Positions 42,812 to 50,483 of a stretch of DNA of 64,000 bases are shown here, in pieces. The notes under the pieces are model-generated. The model did not search any database. It saw nothing but the letters and a program-made list of their open reading frames with translations, and was not told where the DNA came from. This stretch comes from Herbidospora yilanensis (GTDB lineage Bacteria > Actinomycetota > Actinomycetes > Streptosporangiales > Streptosporangiaceae), in NCBI RefSeq assembly GCF_001570565.1, contig NZ_BBXE01000026.1, positions 118,911 through 182,910 on the forward strand, written 5' to 3'. Positions within the stretch are counted from its first letter, which is position 1. The number at the start of each line of letters is the position of its first letter. Position numbers and translations under genes: made by a program.

Positions 42812-44629
42812 TCAGAGCCGCCGCTCGGCCTCTCTGATCGCCCGGCTGATCGACTCCAGATCCATGCCGCCCTGGTAACGCAGGCCGTTGATGAACAACG
42901 TCGGGGTGCCGCGCACCCCGCTGGCGCGGCCTGTCTCCTCGTCATGGCCGATCCTGGCGAGCCGGACCGGCACGTCCGGCCAGGGCTCGACGCCCATGTC
43001 GGCGGCGTAGCGGGCCAGGTCGTCGTCGGTCAGGAACCGCTGGTTGGCGAACAGCGTGTCGTGCATCTCCCAGAACTTCCCCTCGGCCCCCGCGGCCTCG
43101 GCGGCCAGCGCGGCCGGCACCGCCCTGGGGTGGATGGTGCGCAGCGGGAAGTGCCGGAACACCAGCCGGGTCGTCCGGTGCCTGGCGAGCAGTTCCTCCA
43201 TGATCGGATGCAGCCGTCCGCAGTAGGGGCACTCGAAGTCGCCGTACTCGACGATCGTGACCTTGTGGACGGCGGGGCCACGCACGTGGTCGCCGGGGCC
43301 GACCGACTCCGAGAGCACGACCGGCAGTTCCTCGACCGGTTCGAGGGCCGCCTCGGGCGGCGCGCACACGCCTCCCCTGTCCCAGGCCATCCGGAAGATC
43401 AACCAGCCCGCCAGCGCGGACAACAACGAGCCGGCCAGGATGCCGATCTTGGCCTGGCTCTGCACCGCCGGATCATCGAAGGCCAGTCCGACGATGAACA
43501 GCGACACCGTGAACCCGATGCCCGAGACGGCCGCGCCGCCCAGCAACTGCCCCCACACCAGGTTGCCCGGCAGCACCCCCCACTTCAGCCGCAGCGGCAA
43601 CCACGTGCCGAAGGCGATGCCGACGAACTTGCCCAGCAGCAGCCCGAGCACGACGCCGATCGTGATCGGCGAGGTGACCGCCCGCCGCAGCGACTCGGCG
43701 TCGAGCACCACCCCCGCGTTGGCCAGCGCGAACACCGGCACGATCAGGTAGCTGCTCCACGGGCTGATCCTGAGCTGCAGCCGCTCGTTGACCGAGACCG
43801 CCGCCTGCACCTTGCGCGCCGCCCTCCGGGCCCCGCGCGCGCTGGGGTCGGCGGTGAACTCGTGGACGGCCTCGCCCGCCGTCATCAGCTTGTAGTCGCT
43901 GGGCGCGTACACGAAGACCAGCACCCCGAGCGCGATGCCGATCAGCGTGGGATGCACCCCGCTCTCCAGCGTGGCCACCCACAACGCGAACCCCAGCACG
44001 ATGTACGCCGGCGCCCGCCAGATCTTCAGCCAGCGCAGCATCACGATCGCGGCCAGCAGCGCCGCCGCCGTGAACAGCGACGCCATCGACAGGTCCTCGG
44101 TGTAGAAGACGGCGATGACGATGATGGCCAGCACGTCGTCCACGATCGCGAGCGTCAGCAGGAACGCCCGCAACGGCTCGGGACACCGCGCCCCCACGAC
44201 GGCCAGCACCCCCAGCACGAACGCCGTGTCGGTGGCGATCGGCACCCCCCAGCCGCCCGCCCCCGGCCCGCCCGCGTTCAACGCCAGGTAGACCACCGCC
44301 GGCACGACGAGCCCCCCGAACGCGGCGACCGCCGGGACGGCCAGCAGCCGCCGGTCGGTGAGCTGGCCGAGGCGCACCTCGTAGGAGATCTCCAGGCCGA
44401 TGAGGAAGAAGAACAGGGTCATGAACCCGTCGTTGACCCAGTGGCGCAGATCGAGCGAGAAGACCGCGTCGCCGAACGACAACCCGGCTTCCAGGTGCCA
44501 GAACGCCTCATAGGTGTCGCCCCACGGGGAGTTGGCCCACAGCAGCGCCACAAGGGTGGCCCCGAGCAGCACGCTCGTGCTGCCCGCCTCGGTCCTGAAG
44601 AACGCCCGCAACATAGAAGCCTCGATCAT
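42812..44629 (-). CDS. nhaA: NhaA Na+/H+ antiporter fused to a DsbA-like thioredoxin domain
   Basis: A 605-residue fusion. Residues 1-390 are an NhaA-type antiporter of about 12 membrane segments, with the conserved VPIATDTAFVLGVLAVVGAR and LALANAGVVL-like ALANAGVVLD segments. Residues 430-605 are a DsbA/thioredoxin domain (VEYGDFEC467PYC470) with an ITHxP-type loop RGTPTLFINGL. The fusion is known in actinobacteria; the thioredoxin part may be redox-regulatory. ATG 44629 is used; ATG 44614, with GAGG upstream, is an alternative. Confidence 0.9.
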   Translation of the reverse strand: MIEASMLRAFFRTEAGSTSVLLGATLVALLWANSPWGDTYEAFWHLEAGLSFGDAVFSLDLRHWVNDGFMTLFFFLIGLEISYEVRLGQLTDRRLLAVPAVAAFGGLVVPAVVYLALNAGGPGAGGWGVPIATDTAFVLGVLAVVGARCPEPLRAFLLTLAIVDDVLAIIVIAVFYTEDLSMASLFTAAALLAAIVMLRWLKIWRAPAYIVLGFALWVATLESGVHPTLIGIALGVLVFVYAPSDYKLMTAGEAVHEFTADPSARGARRAARKVQAAVSVNERLQLRISPWSSYLIVPVFALANAGVVLDAESLRRAVTSPITIGVVLGLLLGKFVGIAFGTWLPLRLKWGVLPGNLVWGQLLGGAAVSGIGFTVSLFIVGLAFDDPAVQSQAKIGILAGSLLSALAGWLIFRMAWDRGGVCAPPEAALEPVEELPVVLSESVGPGDHVRGPAVHKVTIVEYGDFECPYCGRLHPIMEELLARHRTTRLVFRHFPLRTIHPRAVPAALAAEAAGAEGKFWEMHDTLFANQRFLTDDDLARYAADMGVEPWPDVPVRLARIGHDEETGRASGVRGTPTLFINGLRYQGGMDLESISRAIREAERRL

Positions 44630-44690
44630 AGGGGGCGATACCGCTCCGACCTGGGCACCGACCGCAACGTCCGGGCAAAACAACGGGCCG

Positions 44691-45260
44691 TCAGGGCCAG
44701 TGGATCTCGCCGCTTCGCAGGTCGCCGAGCAGTCGGCGGACATATTCGGCCTCGGCGGCCACCACGGTCCGCTGATATTCGGTCTCCACCAGGAACACCC
44801 GCGGCAGGAAGGTCGCGCCGTCCGTGAGCTCGGCGTCGAGGGCCGCGACGCGGGTTTCCAGAGTGGTCAGCCGTTCGGTCAGCGCCTCGACGGCCTCGTC
44901 GACGGTCACGACCGGCAGGAAGGCCAGCGCGGCCGGGAACTCGGGGAACTCGGGCTTCGGCGTGGAGAGCATGGCCCGCATCCACTCGCGGAGCGTGTCG
45001 CGGCCGTCGGCGGTGGGTTCGTAGACGGTGCGCTCGGGCCGGTTCTCCTCGCGAGCCGTCGTCCGCACGGTGATCAGGCCATCGCGGAGCAGCCGGTCGA
45101 TCGTCTGGTAGACGCTGTTGCGCTGCGCGACGTTGACGACGTCGTCCTTGTGGCGCTCCTTGATCAACTGCTGCATGCGATAGGCGTGCATCGGCGTCTC
45201 CACGACCAGTGAGAGCACCGCCATCGCCAGAGGAGATCGCCGGGGTTTCATGGCGGCCAT
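44691..45260 (-). CDS. PadR-family regulator (subfamily 2)
   Basis: A 189-residue PadR protein. The N-terminal winged helix is SPLAMAVLSLVVETPMHAYR, then NSVYQTIDRLLRDGLITVRT, with the wing ENRPERTVYEPTADG, followed by a C-terminal helical dimerisation domain. It is divergent from the FAD monooxygenase at 45295, separated by 34-43 bp that hold a leaderless-type promoter and repeated TAGTCAT, so it probably represses that gene. ATG 45260 and ATG 45251 are both possible. Confidence 0.87.
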   Translation of the reverse strand: MAAMKPRRSPLAMAVLSLVVETPMHAYRMQQLIKERHKDDVVNVAQRNSVYQTIDRLLRDGLITVRTTAREENRPERTVYEPTADGRDTLREWMRAMLSTPKPEFPEFPAALAFLPVVTVDEAVEALTERLTTLETRVAALDAELTDGATFLPRVFLVETEYQRTVVAAEAEYVRRLLGDLRSGEIHWP

Positions 45261-45269
45261 CGTATTTGT

Positions 45270-45291
45270 TAGTCATTTTATGTATAGTCAT
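45270..45291. promoter_or_regulatory. PadR operator and leaderless -10 region
   Basis: TAGTCAT occurs twice, at 45270-45276 and 45285-45291, around an inner CAT-TTT-ATG dyad. TATAGT (45283-45288) is a good -10 hexamer placed only 6 bp before the ATG at 45295, so the monooxygenase transcript is probably leaderless and the operator overlaps its promoter. Confidence 0.6.
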
Positions 45292-45294
45292 ATT

Positions 45295-46452
45295 ATGACC
45301 AAGCAAGCTTTGATCATCGGTGGTGGCATCGCGGGGCCGGTCACGGCCATGGCGCTCCGGAAGGCCGGGCTCGGAGTGCGCCTGTTCGAGGCGTACGACC
45401 GAAGCTCCGACGGCGTCGGGGCGTTCCTCACCCTGGCGGAGAACGGGCTGGAGGCGCTGCGGGTGCTCGACCTGCGCGACCTGGTGATCGGCCTGGGCAT
45501 GGACACGCCCGAGGGCGTCATCGTCAACGCCAAGGGCCGCGAGCTGGCCGTCACCCGGCAACCCAGCCGCACCCTCCGGCGCGGCGACCTCTACGGCGCC
45601 CTGCGCGACGAGGCCGCCCGACGCGGCGTGACCGTCGAATACGGCAAACGGCTGACCGAGGCGGCCGTCGTGAGCGGGGGCGTACAGGCCCGGTTCGAAG
45701 ACGGCACCACCGCCGACGGCGCGCTGCTCATCGGCGCCGACGGGCTGCGCTCGCGCACCCGCCGCATCATCGACCCCGGCGCACCCCGCCCCCGGCACCT
45801 GGGGCTGCTCAACACGGGCGGATTCGCCGAGGGGGTCAGGCCGCCGGGACGCCCCGGCGTCAGCTACTTCGTCTTCGGCAGGCAATGCTTCTTCGGCTAC
45901 CTGATCCACCCGGACGGCGAGGTCTGGTGGTTCGCCAACCCCGCCAGCCCGAAGGAGCCCACCGCCGCCGACCTGGCGGCCGTCACCCCGGCGGCGCTGA
46001 TCGACCTGTTCCGCGACGACGAGGGCCCGATGCGCGACATCATCGCCGCGACCCCGCGCATGCTCCCGGCGTGGAACACCTACGACCTGCCGACCGTCCC
46101 GACCTGGTCGAACTCCCACATGGTGATCGTCGGCGACGCCGCACACGCGACCTCGCCCTCGTCGGGCCAGGGCGCGTCGATGGCCATCGAGGACGCGGTC
46201 GTGCTGGCCAAATGCCTGCGCGACCACGAGCCCCCGGAGGCCTTCGCGGCCTACGAGCACATCCGCCGGGGCCGCGTGGAGCGCGTCGTCGCACAGGGCA
46301 AACGCAACGGCGACGGCAAGGCGCCGGGCCCGTTCGGGGCCCTCGTCCGCGACCTGATCCTGCCGGTGGTGCTCCGCCAGGTCGCCAGACGAGGCGCCCT
46401 GTCCTGGATGTACGACCACCGCATCACCTGGGACGAGGCAACTATTCACTGA
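45295..46452 (+). CDS. FAD-dependent monooxygenase (PHBH-type)
   Basis: A 385-residue flavoprotein monooxygenase. The N-terminal dinucleotide fold is ALIIGGGIAGPVTAMALRKA. The FAD-interacting DG motif is ADGALLIGADGLRSRTRR, and the GD motif VIVGDAAHATSPSSGQGASM, with AIEDAVVLAK following. It hydroxylates or epoxidises an aromatic or related small molecule, perhaps a toxic compound, since it is flanked by two PadR regulators and an ABC exporter. ATG 45295 is set by the -10 hexamer directly upstream. Confidence 0.9.
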   Translation: MTKQALIIGGGIAGPVTAMALRKAGLGVRLFEAYDRSSDGVGAFLTLAENGLEALRVLDLRDLVIGLGMDTPEGVIVNAKGRELAVTRQPSRTLRRGDLYGALRDEAARRGVTVEYGKRLTEAAVVSGGVQARFEDGTTADGALLIGADGLRSRTRRIIDPGAPRPRHLGLLNTGGFAEGVRPPGRPGVSYFVFGRQCFFGYLIHPDGEVWWFANPASPKEPTAADLAAVTPAALIDLFRDDEGPMRDIIAATPRMLPAWNTYDLPTVPTWSNSHMVIVGDAAHATSPSSGQGASMAIEDAVVLAKCLRDHEPPEAFAAYEHIRRGRVERVVAQGKRNGDGKAPGPFGALVRDLILPVVLRQVARRGALSWMYDHRITWDEATIH

Positions 46453-46461
46453 GTGTATAGT
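46441..46461. promoter_or_regulatory. PadR operator at the PadR-ABC promoter
   Basis: An almost perfect 21-bp inverted repeat with arms ACTAT/ATAGT and inner CACT/AGTG spans the 3' end of the monooxygenase and the -10 hexamer TATAGT (46456-46461) of the next gene, whose ATG (46469) follows after 7 bp, a leaderless layout. Confidence 0.65.
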
Positions 46462-46468
46462 CGCCCGC

Positions 46469-46975
46469 ATGACAACCGGTCATGTGCTACTTGGTCTCCT
46501 CGTCGAGCGCCCGAAACATGGCTACGAGCTCAAGAAGGAGCACGATCACCGTCTCGCCGGCGCCAAGCCGCTGGCGTACGGGCAGGTCTACGCCACGCTG
46601 CAACGCCTGGAGCGCGACGGCCTGGCGGAGGTGGTCGAGACCCAGCAGGAGGGCGGCCCCGAACGCACCCTGTACGCGATCACCGACAACGGCCAGGCGG
46701 AGCTGGAGCGGTGGCTGAACACCGTCGAACCGTCCGCGCCGTACGTCTCCAGCCCGTTGTTCGCCCGGGTCGCCGTGGCCGGGAACGCCGCCGACGGCTA
46801 CCTGGTGCGCCAACGTGAGGCCCACCTCGCCCGCATGCGAGAGCTGACCGCCGAGAAGGCGTCCGGCGCGCCCGCCCAGGTGCTGGCGGCCGACTACGCG
46901 CTTCAGCACCTCGACGCCGACCTGCGCTGGATCGAGACCGCACTCGCGCGGATGAAGGAGCACAACAATGCTTGA
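46469..46975 (+). CDS. PadR-family regulator of an ABC exporter
   Basis: A 168-residue PadR protein (VLLGLLVERPKHGYELKKEH, AYGQVYATLQRLERDGLAEV, then QEGGPERTLYAITDNGQ) with a C-terminal helical domain. The layout PadR - ABC ATPase - FtsX permease, with overlaps of 8 and 4 bp, is the common exporter unit that PadR represses until a drug or peptide is sensed. The inverted repeat covering its -10 region is the likely operator. Confidence 0.9.
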   Translation: MTTGHVLLGLLVERPKHGYELKKEHDHRLAGAKPLAYGQVYATLQRLERDGLAEVVETQQEGGPERTLYAITDNGQAELERWLNTVEPSAPYVSSPLFARVAVAGNAADGYLVRQREAHLARMRELTAEKASGAPAQVLAADYALQHLDADLRWIETALARMKEHNNA

Positions 46976-47633
46976 GGCCAGAGGCCTGGGCAAGTCGTTC
47001 GGCCAGACCAGGGCGCTGACCGACGTCTCCCTGACGATCGCGGAAGGCGAGCTCGTCGCCATCACGGGACCGAGCGGCGCGGGCAAGTCGACGTTGCTGA
47101 ACTGCCTGGCCGGGGTCGTCCGGCCGGAATCCGGCGAGGTCGTCCTCGACGGCAGGCGCATCGACACGCTGCCCGAGGCCGATCTGACCAAGCTCCGGCG
47201 CGAGAGCTTCGGCATCGTCTTCCAGTTCGGCGAGCTGGTGCCCGAGCTGACCGCGGCCGAGAACGTCGCGTTGCCGATGTTGTTCAACCGGCACGGCAGG
47301 CAGGAGGCGATGACCGTCGCCGCGCAGTGGCTGGCCCGCCTGGAGGTGTCCGACTGCGCCGACCGGCGCACCGGTGAGCTGTCCGGAGGGCAACGGCAGC
47401 GGGTGGCCGTGGCGCGGGCGCTGGTGACCGGCCCGCGTGTGATCTTCGCCGACGAGCCCACCGGCGCCCTCGACACGATCGGCGGCGAGCAGGTCATGAA
47501 CGCGCTGATCGGCGCCGCCCGCGGCAGCCGCACCGCCGTCGTCCTGGTCACGCACGACAACCGGGTGGCCGCCTACGCCGACCGCGAGATCGCCCTGCGC
47601 GACGGAGCCGTGCTGGCAGGGGTGCGACGATGA
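46968..47633 (+). CDS. ABC transporter ATP-binding protein (LolD/MacB type)
   Basis: A 221-residue ATPase with Walker A GPSGAGKSTLL (about residues 35-45), signature LSGGQRQRVAVARAL and Walker B VIFADEPTGALD, then a switch His (VTHDN). It is of the MacB/LolD/FtsE branch, which pairs with FtsX-type permeases. Its ATG overlaps the PadR end by 8 bp and its stop overlaps the permease start by 4 bp. Confidence 0.93.
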   Translation: MLEARGLGKSFGQTRALTDVSLTIAEGELVAITGPSGAGKSTLLNCLAGVVRPESGEVVLDGRRIDTLPEADLTKLRRESFGIVFQFGELVPELTAAENVALPMLFNRHGRQEAMTVAAQWLARLEVSDCADRRTGELSGGQRQRVAVARALVTGPRVIFADEPTGALDTIGGEQVMNALIGAARGSRTAVVLVTHDNRVAAYADREIALRDGAVLAGVRR

Positions 47634-48844
47634 TCACGGTGCTGCGGATGTTGCACAGGGGACGCTCCCGGGCCGAACGGGTGCGCGCCCGGCTGGTCGC
47701 CGCCGGCGCGGCGGCGGCGACGTTCCTGGTCTGCCTGGCCGTCAGCCTGGCCGACTACCAGGACGAGGGGGGTTCCCTGACGGGCCTCGGCCTGGCCCTG
47801 CTGGCCGTGCCGGTCGCCGGCCTGGTCCACCAGGCCAACCGGCTGGCCTCGGCCACCAGGGAACGGCGGCTGGCCGCCCTGCGGCTGGCCGGGGCGACGC
47901 CGGGTGACGTGCGACAGTTGGGCGCCCTCGAAGGAGGCGCGCTGGCACTGGCCGGCTCGCTGGGCGGCGGTGTGCTCTACGTGGTCACGCACCTCTCCGG
48001 CCCGCTGCCGCAGGTGCCGGTGGTCGTGGCCGTGGTGACGCTCGGCGGGATCCTGTCCGGGGCACGCGCCGGCCGGCACGTCGTCGCCTCCCCGCTGGGA
48101 GTGATCCGCCGGGCGCGCGTGCGGGGGCCGCGCGTGCGCGACCTGGTCCTGGTCGTGGCGGGCGTCGGCCTCTTCGTCCTCGGAGCCGTGGTGAAGGGCC
48201 GTTTTCCACTCGTCGGGAAGTACGGATCCGCAGTGGCCATAACAGCGGGCCTGGTACTGCTGCTGTTCGGCGTGACCCTGGCCGCGACCTGGCTGATCAG
48301 GGCATACGCCCGCCGGGCGGGTCGGCGGGCCCGATCGGCGGAGGCACTGCTGGCCGCCCGGCTGGTCGAGGCTGATCCGCGGGCGTGGGCCAGGGCAATG
48401 TCCGTGGTGAGCCTGACGGTGTTCTTCGGCGCGGGGACCGGAGCCCAGCAGGCTCTCGTCGGCTACTCCCAGGCCCACGCGCTGGTGGACGTCGCGCTCC
48501 TGGTGGCCCTGGCGACCTCGGCGGTCGCCCTGGTGGTGCACCAGGCGGAGGAACTGATCGACCTTCGCCGCCCGTTCGCCGCGCTGACCGCCTCCGGGGT
48601 GCCCGAGCGGGCACTGGGCGGGGTGCTCGTGCGGCAGGCGGTCATCGCCGCGTCGCCGGTGTGCGTGGTGGCGGCCGTTTCCGGAGTCGCGGTGGTGGTC
48701 GTGACCGTCATGGACGTCTACCGGGTTCAGTCGCTCGGGTGGGCGGTCGGCAGGGCCGCGGCCATGGCGGGCGTGGGAATCCTGGCGGCGGTGCTCGTCG
48801 CCCTGGCGGCACGCCCTCTGCTGCGCCGCGCACGGCCGCGCTGA
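47630..48844 (+). CDS. FtsX-family ABC transporter permease
   Basis: A 404-residue membrane protein with about eight hydrophobic segments (for example residues 25-45, 52-66, 100-125, 170-190, 205-225) and FtsX-like repeats around RRLAALRLAGATPGDVRQLG in the first half and RPFAALTASGVPERALGGVL in the second. It pairs with the ATPase just upstream and probably exports an antimicrobial or extracts a membrane compound. No separate substrate-binding protein gene is present. Confidence 0.87.
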   Translation: MITVLRMLHRGRSRAERVRARLVAAGAAAATFLVCLAVSLADYQDEGGSLTGLGLALLAVPVAGLVHQANRLASATRERRLAALRLAGATPGDVRQLGALEGGALALAGSLGGGVLYVVTHLSGPLPQVPVVVAVVTLGGILSGARAGRHVVASPLGVIRRARVRGPRVRDLVLVVAGVGLFVLGAVVKGRFPLVGKYGSAVAITAGLVLLLFGVTLAATWLIRAYARRAGRRARSAEALLAARLVEADPRAWARAMSVVSLTVFFGAGTGAQQALVGYSQAHALVDVALLVALATSAVALVVHQAEELIDLRRPFAALTASGVPERALGGVLVRQAVIAASPVCVVAAVSGVAVVVVTVMDVYRVQSLGWAVGRAAAMAGVGILAAVLVALAARPLLRRARPR

Positions 48845-48976
48845 TCAACGAGCTCCGCCGCACGTCCGGGTCCGGGGGGCCAGATAGGCAAAAAGAGGCG
48901 TCGTAGCTGGTCACAGCCGTTTCCTGGGCACATCCTTGGAGTGGGCCCACCGGGCCCGCACGGGGGTGTGACCAAG

Positions 48977-50302
48977 ATGGCGGAGAAAGCGGAAGATCCG
49001 CAGCAGGCCTCCTTTCTCGGGGCACGGCTGCGCCTGGGCGCCGAGCTGAACCGGATAGCCGAGCAGTTGAGTTCCCTGGCCCGCGCCCAAGACCGCCTCA
49101 ACGACATGTACGAGGCCGTCCTGAGCCGGAACATGGACCTGTCGGTCGTGCTGGGATTGATCGTCTCGACCGCGACGAACCTGGTCGGTGCCCGCTACGG
49201 CGCGCTCGGCGTGCTCGACGAGACCGGCGAGCGCCTCGGCCTGTTCGTGCCGATGGGGTTGTCCGAGAAGGAAAGGGCCGATCTGGCCGGCACGCCGCTT
49301 CCTCGCGGACGCGGCCTGCTCGGCCACCTGATCAGCAACCCAAGGCCGCTGCGGGTCGACGCCATCGACGCCCACCCGGAATCGGCCGGTTTCCCGCCCG
49401 GCCATCCGCCGATGCGGACTCTGCTGGGAGCCCCGATCATCATCCGGGGCGAGATCTTCGGGAACCTGTACGTCTCCGAGCGGCTCGACGGGCGGCCCTT
49501 CGACGTCCACGACGAAAGCCTGATCGTCGCGCTGGCGGGCGCGGCCGGGCTCGCGATCGACGACGCCCGCCTTTATGAGGAGAACCGCCGGGACGCCGAA
49601 CGTTTCCAGCGGCTCCTGCTGCCACGACTGCCCGACCACGTCGAACCGTTCTCCGTCGCCGCCGCCTACCGCCCCGCCTGCGCGCCAAGCCGCGTGGGCG
49701 GGGACTGGTACGACCTCATGCCGGCTCCCGGCCAGGCGTGCGCGGCGATCATCGGCGACGTGGTCGGGCACGACCTCCAGGCCGCCGCCGCCATGACGCA
49801 GATCCGCAACATGCTGCGTGCGCTGCTGTACGACCACCGCACCTCGCCCCGGGCCGTCCTCACCCGGCTCGATCGCACGGTCCACGCGATCACCGACAGC
49901 CCCGTGACCACCGCCTGCCTGGCCCGCATCGAACCGGCCTGCGAGGGCTGGACCCTGCGCTGGAGCACGGCGGGCCACCTCCCGCCGCTGCTGCTCGTTC
50001 CCGGCCGGCCGCCGGGTTTCCCGCACGTGCGGCCCGATCTGCCCCTCGGCGTCGACGTCGCCCGGCCGCGCCACAACCACAGCCGGGTCCTGCCTCCGGG
50101 AACCACGGTGATCTTCTTCACCGACGGGCTCGTCGAGCACCGCGGGCACTCCATCGACGACGGGATGGACCGCCTCGCCGCCCTCGCCGCCGACGCTGCC
50201 GCCCTGCCCGTGCACGACCTGGTGACGGCGCTGATCGACGGGCATCCCGGCGACGGCCAGGACGACATGGCCATCCTCGCCATCCGCACCCCGCCCAACT
50301 GA
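48977..50302 (+). CDS. GAF-SpoIIE phosphatase, possible haem sensor
   Basis: A 441-residue protein. Residues 45-200 are a GAF domain very like GAF-A of DosS/DosT, including [20 protein letters not shown], then [20 protein letters not shown] with H143 where DosS uses a histidine as haem ligand. Residues 205-441 are a SpoIIE/PP2C-type phosphatase ([46 protein letters not shown]). It probably dephosphorylates an anti-sigma antagonist in response to oxygen, NO or redox. ATG 48977 is used; in-frame GTG 48968 is possible. Confidence 0.85.
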   Translation: MAEKAEDPQQASFLGARLRLGAELNRIAEQLSSLARAQDRLNDMYEAVLSRNMDLSVVLGLIVSTATNLVGARYGALGVLDETGERLGLFVPMGLSEKERADLAGTPLPRGRGLLGHLISNPRPLRVDAIDAHPESAGFPPGHPPMRTLLGAPIIIRGEIFGNLYVSERLDGRPFDVHDESLIVALAGAAGLAIDDARLYEENRRDAERFQRLLLPRLPDHVEPFSVAAAYRPACAPSRVGGDWYDLMPAPGQACAAIIGDVVGHDLQAAAAMTQIRNMLRALLYDHRTSPRAVLTRLDRTVHAITDSPVTTACLARIEPACEGWTLRWSTAGHLPPLLLVPGRPPGFPHVRPDLPLGVDVARPRHNHSRVLPPGTTVIFFTDGLVEHRGHSIDDGMDRLAALAADAAALPVHDLVTALIDGHPGDGQDDMAILAIRTPPN

Positions 50303-50342
50303 CTGCGATCGTGGGCGTTTTTACCAAACGGCTTCCCTACGC

Positions 50343-50356
50343 AGGACTTCCATCCT
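50343..50356. promoter_or_regulatory. degenerate DosR-like box upstream of the P-type ATPase
   Basis: AGGACTTCCATCCT agrees with 10 of 14 positions of GGGACTTTCGTCCC. It lies in the 181-bp gap between the phosphatase and the P-type ATPase, 128 bp before the ATPase start. A small dyad CCTCT-TCC-AGAGG directly follows. Confidence 0.3.
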
Positions 50357-50483
50357 CTTCCAGAGGAAATGGGCACATTGGATCGGCTGGCCCGCCATAG
50401 AAGAACGGGAGGCGCGACGTGAAGGCGATGATCCAGCGAGGGTCCGACGCCGTCGTTCGGCGGCCCCGCCGCCGCGTTCGGTG

